In this document: piece by piece, positions 21,310 through 30,887 of the stretch
Layout: each line of letters opens with the position of its first letter
Numbering within the stretch: position 1 is the first letter of the stretch
Assembly (NCBI GenBank): GCA_019828545.1
Contig: JACVRA010000148.1
Location: 310,001-374,000, forward strand
Direction of reading: 5' to 3'
Length of the DNA: 64,000 nucleotides
Source of the DNA: Paracamarosporium sp. OC-R06-R3
Taxonomy: Eukaryota; Ascomycota; Dothideomycetes; Pleosporales; Didymosphaeriaceae
The notes under the pieces: model-generated
The model's database searches: none
Seen by the model: only the letters and a program-made list of their open reading frames with translations
What the model was told of the DNA's origin: nothing
Program-made: the position numbers and the translations under genes

Positions 21310-22023
21310 TCTCGATAGGCGTTAACTGGTGACGATGTACACGCCAGAAAAGAACTAACACTTAGGCTACGCTCTTGCAGCACGAATTTACCGACGCCAC
21401 AGCGCGCCGGTGTGGCTTGACCCTAGCATGACCGCCAAGCGTTTTCAGCTTTCGAGCTCGGGCCACTGATGAATAGCGTGCCGACACCGGTCGGCAGATA
21501 ATCTCGCAGTGCTTGCAGCTTAAATTAGCACCACGCAAGGGTTGATATGCAACAACATCATTGCAAGGGCTGTGATACGTGCGTAACTACCATCGGGGGT
21601 CGTTGATGAGTGAGGGGTCGTGAAACGTGGTTGTTGCCCCATGTGTAACCAATTGATGCGCCAAGGCGCTAACCTCCAACAAGCAGCTGCCTCTTTGAGC
21701 CTGGAGGAACCAGTCCTGCAACGGTCGTTATCTATACGTTTGTGCTCGTGAGGCTCACACGTGCGAGAGCTGTGCCTCAATCCGGCAGTAAACACTCCGT
21801 AAAAGTCCCAGTTGCCAACATCGCCCACACAAAACCAATAGAAGGAAGAACCTTGTGATCTTGAAAGGTAAGTGCGGTCAGCATATGTTTGTTTGCCTGC
21901 TGTTTTGAGTCTGTTTGGAGTGACGACTGACTGGGAATCAATTTAGCATCAACGAGCTCATTTCCGCGGCAACCTGAATGAGATCCTTCAGAATATCTTC
22001 ATAAACTGGGGAACGTGGCGAAG
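21310..22023. promoter_or_regulatory. Divergent promoter between DUF3328 and GNAT genes
   Basis: 714 bp between start codons of two divergent genes. The region is rich in palindromic CGGC/GCCG-like words (for example CACCGGTCGGC near 21486), which could bind zinc-cluster regulators; this is inference only. Confidence 0.4.
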
Positions 22024-22839
22024 ATGGGTTCAGTCTCGGATCACAACATGGCGACTCAATACATCGTTAAAGAGGTGAATGCGAGGGCTGAGATGGATGC
22101 CATCATGGATGTCATCTGGGCCGCAAACTACGACCCCTATGACACCTATGCTCAGTTGTTCTTCCCCGTCTTGGGATATACACATTCCGCCCGCGATATC
22201 GCAATCGCTGAGTCGAAGAATCGATTCTGGGAGAACCACCATAACACGCCGACAAGCCACTGGTTCTACGTGGAGGATGTTGCGACAGGAAGTGTTGCCG
22301 GTTGCGCGCAGTGGGAGATACACAACGAGAATCCGTTCCAGAAGGGGCCGCCGTCATTGCGAGCACCGTGGTGGCCAGAGGGGGAGTACCGCGAGTTCTG
22401 CGAGGAGATCTTGAGGCAGGTCTATTTGCCGCGGACGAACTGGATGCGAAAACCACATATGGGTGAGTACTTCCCTCGAGATTCTGTACCTGACTGACAC
22501 ATCTTAGCGCTCAACTGGATGGCTGTGGTCCCAAAGTACCGGCGGAAAGGTATCGGTTCGCTTCTGATGAAGGTCGGTACTTCGCGTGCAGATGAACTAG
22601 GTGTGGAATGCTGGATGGAAGCCTCGTCGATGGGAAAGCTGCTTTACGAGAAGCACAGCTTTCGATCACTTTTCAAGATGCAGTTTGATATGGAGAGGAA
22701 AGACGCGAGCGATGTGTGGAGGAAGTGTGTGCATGAGCTGACACCCACATCCGTTTTTCCCATGTGGAGACCCAAATACGGAATCTGGGAGCTGGAAGGA
22801 GAGCCTATTAAGCTACCCTGGGATCGGGCTGCTGTTTGA
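22024..22839 (+). CDS. GNAT-family N-acetyltransferase
   Basis: Two exons (22024-22462 and 22508-22839) give 256 aa. It transfers an acyl group from acyl-CoA to an amine; the substrate is unknown. The acetyl-CoA site is LNWMAVVPKYRRKGIGSLLM, with the R-x-x-G-x-G core RRKGIG, directly after the splice junction. Upstream are IMDVIWAANYDPYDTY and WFYVEDVATGSVAGCAQWEI, the beta strands preceding the core; downstream are LGVECWMEASSMGKLLYEKH and FRSLFKMQFDM. The ATG at 22024 (MGSVSDHNMATQYIV) is chosen because no ATG lies upstream in frame. It is divergent from the DUF3328 gene and may belong to the same small cluster, but this gene class is common and the link is only positional. Confidence 0.88.
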
Positions 22840-24555
22840 TACCTGGAACGGCGATAGCTTGACACGCTCGAGTGGATCTTTGATGATTGTTTCAGTTATG
22901 ACTGACAACATCCTGTACTATTACATCCATCTGCATGCTGCCCTGGCCAACAAGGAGGCCGGTAATAATTAATTCATTCTCCTAGTAACTTCGATTTCTA
23001 TGGTGATATCCTGAAATGGCTTAGACATTGTCCTTGCTCGGTATTGTGAACCGGCTCTCGCCTAGCAGTCACGAGGCCTAGAATATGCATGATTGACTAC
23101 GACCTTGACAAAGATCTACATGTATGAAATAACTCTCACCGCCGCACTATCTGTGGTGCGCGTGCAGCCGCTAAGTCAAGCTTTCAAAAGGTGAAAAGCA
23201 AGGTATTGCCAGCCCGATGTACGTGTACGAAGTCTACCGTAGGTACTCGTCAAAGTAACTACTTGTTCTGGGTATATTTAATAAGATATTAACTCCGTTG
23301 TTCAACCATTTACGAAACCTTAAGGGCGTGATTGGCGGATGATACATTATTTGCCGATTTTCAGGAAAAAATGTAATATGTCTGCGTCGTACAGTAATCC
23401 CAAGCATTTATCTCTCCAAAGGGATTCTCGTTCGTCTATTCTACATGCATGCTTCATCTTCATGTAGTAGACACTATAGCCGTTGGAAAACATACTTAGA
23501 AATATTTACCCCAAGTATATTTGAGAGAAATTTTAGTCCAACCACTTCTTTCTTCACTTGAATAGTTCTTGAACTAAGACTGCGAAGTCTCCCAACATCG
23601 TTGTTTTCGGAACATCTCCTCTAGTCGCAGGTAGGACCCAGCATCGTGATAATGCCCGCATATCCTCGTAATTCTGACTCAAAACTGCTGTATCATGCTA
23701 TCCCACTACCATGCGTTTCGAACGAAGCATTGCCCCCTCCCCTCTCCCTCTACAAAACAAGCGCACATTGACTGTACCTATCACGAACATTCAAGACACA
23801 CCCCACATTACAAAAAACCATGCGGCTATAAATACACGGCGTTCATCCAGTATCACAACTAAAATACCAACAAACACTTCCAGATTCAAGCTACAATCCG
23901 ATTCCTACCGACCACTTACAATACCTAAGCTTTCTACTCCCCTGCTTATGCCATACCCTCACCAAGTCACCAACTACACCCTATCTACCCACCAAAAAGG
24001 ACCCTAACTATGTTTCTTTACTTATGCGGTTTGTTACTATCATTAGTGAGGTACGAGGAAGCGATACCTTGCCTCCCACACGAGGGGGGATACAATATCC
24101 ACAACCGAGAGTGCCGGAATACTGTGGCAGAACACGGTAGCATCACAACTAGGCAAGGCAACTGCGAAGTCTTATATAGTTATCCCATTGACATGTACAT
24201 ATTTACATAAAGGTAGGGTATCAGGGGCAACGCACGGCACCGAGGGGCCGTGGGTGCTCAGCTCAACGCTCGTATGTTCCGCAAGCGTAAAGGGTATATC
24301 GTGAAAACCGTAAATTTGTTGAATCATGTCAACCAAGTCTCACGAATGACGTTGGAACCATGATCTAGGTCAACCGTGACAGCTGCCAACGCTGTCTGGA
24401 AACCAAACCGTGAAGTGCGAACTTGATTAGCAGGGCATCTTAGAACCTACAAAGCAGGTAAAGCATGAACGTGGTGATGGTCGCTTTTGGCGTCGTATGC
24501 GTCTGAGAACTACGCTGCCCAAAGAATCCTCGTGACTCCAACCCGATACTACAGA
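22840..24555. other. Long AT-richer gene-poor region
   Basis: 1716 bp with no accepted gene. Short frames at 23711-24007 and 24010-24210 lack signatures. No inverted termini or tandem array is recognised. Confidence 0.5.
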
Positions 24556-26004
24556 CTAGAAAGTCTCGCAGCCGTTATCGATGATAGCCTTGAACTCTAG
24601 ACGCTGCTTAGCAGCACGGCTCTTGGGACGAGGTTTCGCCTCGGGTGTGATATAGTGGTCCTCAGTCTCGATCTCAGCCTTGAGATTCAGAACGAACGGT
24701 TCCAGAGTATCGGCACGCAGCTGCAAAGCTTCCTCATCCTGAGCAGAGTCGTGCCAATGAATCTTGACCTTCTCCAGCTCGGGTGCTCGCAGCAGGATGT
24801 TCACGATGAAATCGGCGCGAGCGTGTAAGAGGGCAGGGAAGACAGCCCGAGCGATGCCGCTAGACTCAGCCCGGATCCAGGTAGTGTCCCATACGAAGGT
24901 GATCTCGGCTTTCTTGACGTGCTCCATCGGTGAGAAAGGGGCCTCAGCGAGCTTGTTCATCGCAAGCTCGAAGAAGCTGAAGTGCAGAAAGGAAGCAGTG
25001 GCGTCGAGTTTTAACGTCGCAACATTGTAGAACCACTCCTTAGCCTCGGTACTGAGTTGCTTCGAGATGAGGAATAGGCTTGCTGGAGGAGGGCACTGCG
25101 TGAGGCGCATGAACTTGGGAACATGGCGCCACTTGTGGTGGGGCTTGATCGTGACGACGTCAGGCGCGGGAGATGCGTCGTCTCCATCAGCGTCAGCCAT
25201 ATCTACTTCCTCAGTGACCTCGTCCTGCTCTGCCTCCCCATCATCTGCGGTAACCTCGTCGTCGTCCTTATCCTGGCCGTCCGCCATACCGTCATCGACA
25301 TTATCCTCGCTGTCCTGTACGACTTCATTAGTCTCCGCCCCAGCATTCCCCACATTGACGAGAGGATCATCCATTACGGCGTCTGTGTCAAGCTCCTCCT
25401 CCTCCTCGTCGAGGTCCATCTCGATGTTTTCCTCGTCATCCTCCCCGTCTTGCTCCTCGTCCTCATCTTCATCCTCTTCATCATCCTGATTCTCGTCTCT
25501 GGATATTATATTAGCTTATATTCATGAAGTTACACGGTGCCAGATCAGTGCCTTCCCCACGACTGCCGGCATGCAAAGCATACCTAAACATCCATATGCA
25601 GGAACCAATGACTGCGGCCACAGCGCACAAACCCAGACTGATACTATAGGTGCCATGACTTACTCTGAGCTCTCGTCATTGTCCTCTTGCTCCACCTCAG
25701 GCTCGTCTTCCTCGTCGTACTCATCATTGTAGCCAGCCACGTAGGTAACGTCCGCGTCGGGGTCATCGTTCAGCTTCTCGGCAATCTGTTCCTGGGCGTC
25801 AATCTTCTCGAACCAATAGCGCAGGGTGTTTCGCGGCTTGACGTCGCGGGCAGCAGCGACATAGCTGTAGACAATATGGCGACACTCGAGCGGGATGTGC
25901 AGCAAGGGCGAGGGAGCGATTGAATCCGCAGGCGACGACATGGTGGGCGATCCGGCTGGGCTAAGAGTATACATATTAGCTTGGTTGTACCGCTGTGTGG
26001 GCAT
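24556..26004 (-). CDS. Acidic F-box-like protein
   Basis: Two exons (26004-25664 and 25498-24556) joined through a 165-bp intron give 427 aa. Residues about 33-50 (LLHIPLECRHIVYSYV) have the Leu-x-x-(L/I)-P-x-E-x-R pattern that opens many fungal F-box-like proteins. A very acidic stretch of about 110 residues spans the junction (runs such as DDEEDEDEDEEQDGEDDEE) and is probably disordered. The C-terminal half is ordered: FMRLTQCPPPASLFLISKQL, STEAKEWFYNVATLKLDA and LEKVKIHWHD, a layout common in fungal proteins where the F-box is followed by a degenerate repeat region. Possible starts are 26004, Met-11 or Met-22. Function unknown, possibly a ubiquitin-ligase adaptor. Confidence 0.7.
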
Positions 26005-26944
26005 TGGTAGGTTCTGGGAAACATACTGTGTGTTGGAAATCGTGGGTTGCTAGTGTAGGAGTTGAGAGCGACGGCCGGCGGTAGGTGCTGCTCGAGACTG
26101 GCAGACAGGTTTTATATAGTCACCGCAGTCGGCGCTGAAGCTCGAGCGGGGGAGAGACAGGTGAAGCCTCGCAGCCGGCACACGCTGGCCTGCTGCCTGG
26201 TCAGCCTGCGTGGGGTGCTGGTCACTGCGTTTGCGAGGCGGCGCGGTGAAAGAAGACGCGGGGGCGAGAAGACGCATAGGGCTCGGTGGAAAGCTGTTTC
26301 TGTCGCATTTCTATGACGGCCGTCATCCGGGTGTTGAGGCGCACACCGTATGTGCCTGTCTACCGTAGTAGCAGGTGGGTCGAGCCGCTCTTTCCGCCCG
26401 ATGCATATCCTGCATTGTATCTGTTGGAAGAGTACAGTCTCGCCCGGAGCTTCATTCAGATCACATCTGGCATGGCAATCTTCTCCGAATTCGTGACAAA
26501 GATATGTGTCGATGTCCTTCGTGAGGTCATCGCGACTTGTAACTTCTACATGTCGATGGTGGTCCAAGCTCCCCACTTGCGCGTCGCGTCCAGGCGCGTC
26601 TTCACCTGTCTATCATCATTGTCACTACTTCCTTGTTCCGCATCTAACCACGATGTGCTATTCGCACGAAATCGATCGCAGTAGTCAAATCCAGTATCAT
26701 GCTAGCTGTACCGGCCGTAACTATGGAAGTGAGATGTCTGAGTCAGTGCTGCCATGTACGAGCTCCCGGACATCGTCGTACCAATGAGGACCATAAAGCC
26801 AGCTCGAAGAATCACTGAAGTTTTATTCCATACTGACAAGACAACACTGTATTGAACCAAATCACCATTTTTCGAGATACTACTCGTTCTCAATTTGATC
26901 CTAGTTCTCTCATTACTCAAAATACCTAAGCACCTCTGCATACA
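26005..26944. other. Divergent intergenic region
   Basis: 940 bp between two divergently transcribed genes. Frames of 75-154 codons occur on both strands around 26050-26690, but they overlap and have no signature. Confidence 0.5.
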
Positions 26945-27724
26945 ATGGTATCCAAATCCTCACCAACCATAACCCTCTTCCGCGGCTGGCACGAACCAGG
27001 CCGCTACGTCTGGTCCCCCTTCGTCACAAAAGTCGAATTCCGCCTACGTACCTCAAACACATCCTACACCTGCGGCATCGGTTCTCCACGTTCAGGACCC
27101 AAAGGCAAAATACCCTACCTCGAAGTCACACATCCCAACGAGCCCACCGAGCTCCTCTCCGATTCATCTCTCATCTTCAAAACCTTCAGCGAGCGCGCTA
27201 TCATCCCCGATCTCAACGCCGGCCTCAGCCCCGCGCAGAAAGGCCAGGATCTCGCACTAAGAGCGCTCTTGGAAGACAAGTTGTATTTCTTCCAGGTGCG
27301 AGAGCGCTGGGTGAGGAACTATTACACCATGCGTGATCATGCGCTTTGGGCTATGCCGTATCCTATGCGTGTTGTCATTGGTGTCCTCGCATATCGCGCA
27401 AACGTTAGTAAGGCACATCAGCAGGGCTGTGGGCGCTTTTCTGACGATGAGACTCGCGAGTTTATTAGGGAGATCTGGTCTGGTGTGAGCGGTGTGCTGG
27501 GAGAAAGTAAGAAGACAACGGGTGGGGAAGAGTGCTTCTGGGTGCTGGGGGGAAATGAACCGACTGAGGCAGATGCTACATTGTTTGGGTTTGTGGTTAG
27601 TTGTTTAGTGTGTGAGGCGGGGCCGGAGAGCAGGGAGCTGGTAAAGAGCGAGTTCCCAGTTGTGGTGGACTACGCAGAGAGGATACATAGGAGGTGGTTC
27701 CCGGATTATGAGATGTGGAAGTGA
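26945..27724 (+). CDS. FAXC/metaxin-like glutathione S-transferase-fold protein
   Basis: Single exon, 259 aa. The N-terminal thioredoxin-like half begins ITLFRGWHEPGRYVWSPFV, with the Pro-Phe of the family, then GPKGKIPYLEVTHPNEPTEL, where KIPYLE is the cis-Pro loop, followed by DSSLIFKTF. The C-terminal helical half has LALRALLEDKLYFFQVRERW, FSDDETREFIREIWSGVSGV and FWVLGGNEPTEADATLFGFV, the typical GST-C capping segment. This is the order seen in failed-axon-connections homologues. Catalytic glutathione use is doubtful in this group. The ATG at 26945 directly precedes the first strand. The coding end at 27724 is 250 bp upstream of the cysteine-rich gene. Confidence 0.85.
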   Translation: MVSKSSPTITLFRGWHEPGRYVWSPFVTKVEFRLRTSNTSYTCGIGSPRSGPKGKIPYLEVTHPNEPTELLSDSSLIFKTFSERAIIPDLNAGLSPAQKGQDLALRALLEDKLYFFQVRERWVRNYYTMRDHALWAMPYPMRVVIGVLAYRANVSKAHQQGCGRFSDDETREFIREIWSGVSGVLGESKKTTGGEECFWVLGGNEPTEADATLFGFVVSCLVCEAGPESRELVKSEFPVVVDYAERIHRRWFPDYEMWK

Positions 27725-27975
27725 GCGTAAGAGAGCGAAGCAAAGTTAAAATTACTTTCTCTATTGTTGTAATAAATCAGGACATTTTAGCTCGTGTGGC
27801 TGATTCGTTAGCTTTCGTGTATAACTCCGAGGTGAACGTCGCGCCGCTCTTGCCTCACACGCTTAGCCAATATAATCATTTCTCCACGCCTTCCAACTTC
27901 ATCCACTCGCTTTGCACCTGCGCAAAACCAACATACCACACCCGCTTGATCTCACTCAAAGTCAAATCCGCTACC

Positions 27976-28460
27976 ATGAAGCTCACTATCGCCCTCCTTG
28001 CCCTCATCTCCACCAGCACATCCGCTTTCGACAAGTCCCCCGAGACCGGCAATCAAAACCTTGACAAACTCCACTGGCGAGGTATGTCCCATTGTCATGC
28101 TGCATCCGAAAATCCAGTTACCCTGCACTGCACCGACAAACTCTGTGCAAACGCTAGCAAAGCCCCATCCAATAAGAAGGCAATCGAAACTGACATGTAC
28201 TAGGCGCTTGCACTGACGACTGCAAATACGCTTATGCTGATTGCAAAAAGGTACTCAGATTAACAGATAGGGCATTTGAAGGGGAGAGCTGACTTATCGG
28301 TACAGTGGTCGTGTCCAGTTAATCGGTGGGGATGCTCCAAGGTGTGCTATATGACTACTTGTCATAACCAGGGGCCTGTACGTATTCTATCTACTGAGAA
28401 AGAATGAGGATCTAGGTAGCTGATTTTACAAAGAATTGCAAGGGCTGTGACTATTGCTAG
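27976..28460 (+). CDS. Small cysteine-rich secreted protein (effector-like)
   Basis: Four exons (27976-28081, 28204-28250, 28306-28377, 28416-28460) give 89 aa; all three introns are GT-AG and in phase. Signal peptide MKLTIALLALISTSTSA is followed by about 20 hydrophilic residues and then ten cysteines at 38, 42, 49, 54, 61, 65, 70, 83, 86 and 89. The last residue before the stop is Cys, reached through KGCDYC. The even number and dense spacing suggest five disulfides. Every exon after the first encodes cysteines and the frame stays open through each junction, which supports the model. Secretion is well supported; a role in host or microbe interaction is inference. No known family was recognised. 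Confidence 0.75.
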
Positions 28461-28913
28461 GCAGTATTGCGGGGATAGACTAGCGATTTCTACACAGCGG
28501 AACATGGAACGAACGATCGGTATTTGTCTCGAATTACTCGTCATGGAAATGAGATATCAGGATATGGGAAGATTCCGTGATACTCGATGGCGGAGCATCC
28601 AAAATGAGGTGGGCTAGGACGTCACGCGTCTCCCCACTTGACAACATGTACCATCTCCAGTCGCACACCGAACCTGCTCATGCAGTAGGTCAATACCGAA
28701 CCTCAGAGATAGTATAACTACCAAAGGTAACACTCAATTATCTCCACAAAACTATCTTCTCTTGCCTCTCGTCTCACAATCACAATGATGTCATTGGACC
28801 CTCCTTCAAACCTCCATGCACACCCCAAGAACCCGCCAACCAGGCCACACTTCTTCACTCATCAGATCCGAATTTAGAATCTAGAACCTAGAGTTCAAAA
28901 TCCAAAATCCAGA
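28461..28913. other. Intergenic region
   Basis: 453 bp, mostly promoter of the RidA gene. A near-repeated word TAGAATCTAGAACCTAGA lies just upstream of its ATG (about 28876). No other feature. Confidence 0.5.
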
Positions 28914-29454
28914 ATGCCCTCCCAGCGCAAGGCAATCCACGCCCCCAAAGCCCCCGCCCCAAACGGAAACTACAGCCACGTCGTCCGCGAAGGCACTACG
29001 CTGCACGTCGCGGGCTGGATGGGCGATGACCCCGCTACCGGTGCAATCGTGGATGGCGGCATAGAAGCACAGACCGTAACCTTTTCCCCTGACCCGCCCT
29101 AGTATCAACGCAGTACGTTTTACTAACATACAAACAACGAAGGTCCAAGCCATAAAAAACATCCAATCCTGTCTCGAAGCCGCAGGAAGTAGCCTGGATA
29201 AAGTTGTCCGACGGAGAATATACATCATGGATATGAAGCAGTTTAGGATCGTGGATAGGGTGTGGGGGGAGTGGGTGAGCGAGCCGTGGCCGGTTAGTAC
29301 GTGTGTGCAGGTAAGTTTTCTTCTATTCTCTGTTTTGGAACTGCGGAGATTTGATGTGGTGGTGAGTGGAATATGCTGATAGTTGGTGTTGTAGATCAGT
29401 GGACTGGCGAAGGAGGGCGCGTTGGTCGAGTTGGAGGTTGTTGCTGAGGCGTAG
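28914..29454 (+). CDS. RidA/YjgF/YER057c family protein
   Basis: Three exons (28914-29075, 29143-29310, 29395-29454) give 129 aa, the usual size. RidA proteins hydrolyse reactive enamine/imine intermediates from amino acid metabolism. Visible family segments: KAPAPNGNYSHVVREGTTLH, VAGWMGDDPATGAIVDGGIE, AQTVQAIKNIQSCLEAAGSS, LDKVVRRRIYIMDM, WPVSTCVQ, and finally ISGLAKEGALVELEVVAEA, which holds the conserved Glu of the signature. The Arg of the active-site R-x-x-x-x-x motif is covered by VVRRRIYIMDM. The frame runs cleanly through both introns. A typical family core Pro/Tyr replacement is present (VSTCVQ rather than RTCV), so substrate range may differ. Confidence 0.87.
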
Positions 29455-29981
29455 GTATGCCGAACAGGGGATCAGTTTTGATGCTAGTATGCATTTGAGG
29501 TGGTTGATAGTGTGGGTAGTGCTGTGTATGTGGGAGGGATGTACGAACGTTCATGATGATTGTGAGTTGTGGGTGTAAGGTGAGGGTAAGTTTAGAGTTA
29601 CCCATCTATATCTGAACAAGACCAAAAGCTTTGAAATCGGAATGAGATGCTACTCTCCATAACTATCGGCATTTTAGATGTGAATAACAGTATGGCTACG
29701 TTTAGCAGAGAAGCGCGTTGATTTCTTCACAGGGCTGCATATATCAAGATGATCAATTTCCGATTAACTCATCAAAATTCGGTCATAGCAGTCACATTGT
29801 CTTAAACGTCGATGTCCCTTCGACATATATATACAGCAAACCTATCAATACAACGAATAAAAAGAGAAGTCGTAGAGACATACACACGTAAGCTGTAGAG
29901 TCAGTGCCTCATCTGCATACTAATCCTTTAGCTCAAACACCCAAAAAGACGTTCACACGATGCAGCGCAACTGCCACTGCC
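29455..29981. other. Intergenic region
   Basis: 527 bp between the RidA gene and the tRNA-Ala terminator. Nothing recognised. Confidence 0.55.
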
Positions 29982-29986
29982 AAAAA
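29982..29986 (-). terminator. Pol III terminator of tRNA-Ala
   Basis: Five T residues on the minus strand, three bases after the discriminator base. Confidence 0.75.
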
Positions 29987-29988
29987 GT

Positions 29989-30127
29989 TGGACTTGCTGG
30001 GAATCGAACCCAGGACCTTTCGCAGACACATTTGATAATGCGAAGCGAACCTGTGAATGTTAGAATTTGTTGTTAAGTCTGTAGCTGACTAAATGGAACT
30101 TACATTATACCCCTAAACCACAAGCCC
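29989..30127 (-). tRNA. tRNA-Ala(CGC) with anticodon-loop intron and an extra GT-AG insertion
   Basis: Minus strand, 5' end at 30127. Acceptor GGGCTTG pairs with CAAGTCC, including the G3-U70 wobble that marks alanine tRNAs, and the discriminator base is A (29989). The A box TGGTTTAGGGG and the B box GGTTCGATTCC are intact. The anticodon stem TTCGC/GCGAA closes the loop TTCGCA...T with anticodon CGC at 30042-30040. A 14-nt intron (30038-30025) sits at the normal 37/38 site. A second insertion of 53 nt (30103-30051) lies between the D arm and the anticodon stem. It begins GTAAGT, has CTAAC 10 nt before its end and finishes ACAG, like a spliceosomal intron. Without both insertions the tRNA is 72 nt. 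A T5 run follows. Confidence 0.8.
30051..30103 (-). other. Spliceosomal-type intron-like insertion inside the tRNA gene
   Basis: A 53-nt segment with donor GTAAGT, branch point TTCTAACAT and acceptor CACAG, located between tRNA positions 25 and 26. Its removal restores D-arm to anticodon-stem spacing. Confidence 0.7.
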
Positions 30128-30771
30128 GAGTGCAGTTCGATGACTAATACAACACTCAAAAATATATAAACACCATGAATCACAAACACGTTGTGGACGT
30201 GTCTTCGTGAAGGTGTTGCTCGTTCGACGTGGCGCTAGTCTCCACTCCGGGAATTTTGCCTGCGCGGTGCGGAAAATTTCGCTAGACTATACCCCACGAT
30301 GCGCCTGCAGTAGGTGATAATAGACAAGTGTGACAGGAAAGTAATATTATAGGAGCGTTTTGACGGCGCCAGCGTGGTTATGAGCTTCCAAGGCAATACT
30401 TGCTAAGAGCACATCTGAACATACACCATTTTCGTGCTTTTCATCCGCATCTCGTGCAGTGCGCGAACACAATAACATGATAGCTATATATGTTTTTCAG
30501 TGTTGTAATCATCAGCCATGGAGCTCTCAGGGTCCCGTCTCTAACAACGCTATAGTGTTCGTTTGCGCCTTGACCAATTTCTTAGTTTCGCTTTACCTGT
30601 GGATCAACTGTGGAGACTTTCGCTGTTATGATTTACCGCTAGGATAGTCTAGCCGGAGGTGTCAGGTCGGAATATCGAGCTTGCAGACGCATTCGTTCCC
30701 CAATTTTGTTTCGCCTTTATATATTATACAATCGAAGCATCGTTCATCAAGCACGCTTAGTAAGCGTATTC
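30128..30771. other. Intergenic between tRNA genes
   Basis: 644 bp. A 62-codon frame at 30459-30647 has no signature. Nothing else seen. Confidence 0.5.
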
Positions 30772-30857
30772 CTCCGCTTGGTGTAGTTGGTTTATCACGT
30801 TCGACTGTAATATCTGTTGTAATCGAAAGGTCCCTAGTTCGATTCTGGGAGCGGAGA
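30772..30857 (+). tRNA. tRNA-Tyr(GTA) with an 11-nt intron
   Basis: Acceptor CTCCGCT (30772-30778) pairs perfectly with AGCGGAG (30850-30856), with discriminator A at 30857. The A box TGGTGTAGTTGG is intact and the T arm is CCTAG-TTCGATT-CTGGG. The anticodon stem TTCGA/TCGAA (30800-30804 and 30823-30827) encloses CTGTAA, then the intron TATCTGTTGTA (30811-30821), then A, giving the canonical Tyr loop CTGTAAA with GTA at 30807-30809. Tyr tRNAs carry introns in nearly all fungi, which agrees. Confidence is high. Confidence 0.93.
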
Positions 30858-30881
30858 ACATGGTTCTCTAAGAGGTGATTA

Positions 30882-30887
30882 TTTTTT
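30882..30887 (+). terminator. Pol III terminator of tRNA-Tyr
   Basis: A run of six T residues 25 bp downstream of the tRNA. Confidence 0.75.

Noticed and set aside
25067..25527. Ser-rich plus-strand frames of 134-140 codons
   Set aside because: They are antisense to the Asp/Glu-rich tract (GAC/GAG read as Ser/Val/Leu).
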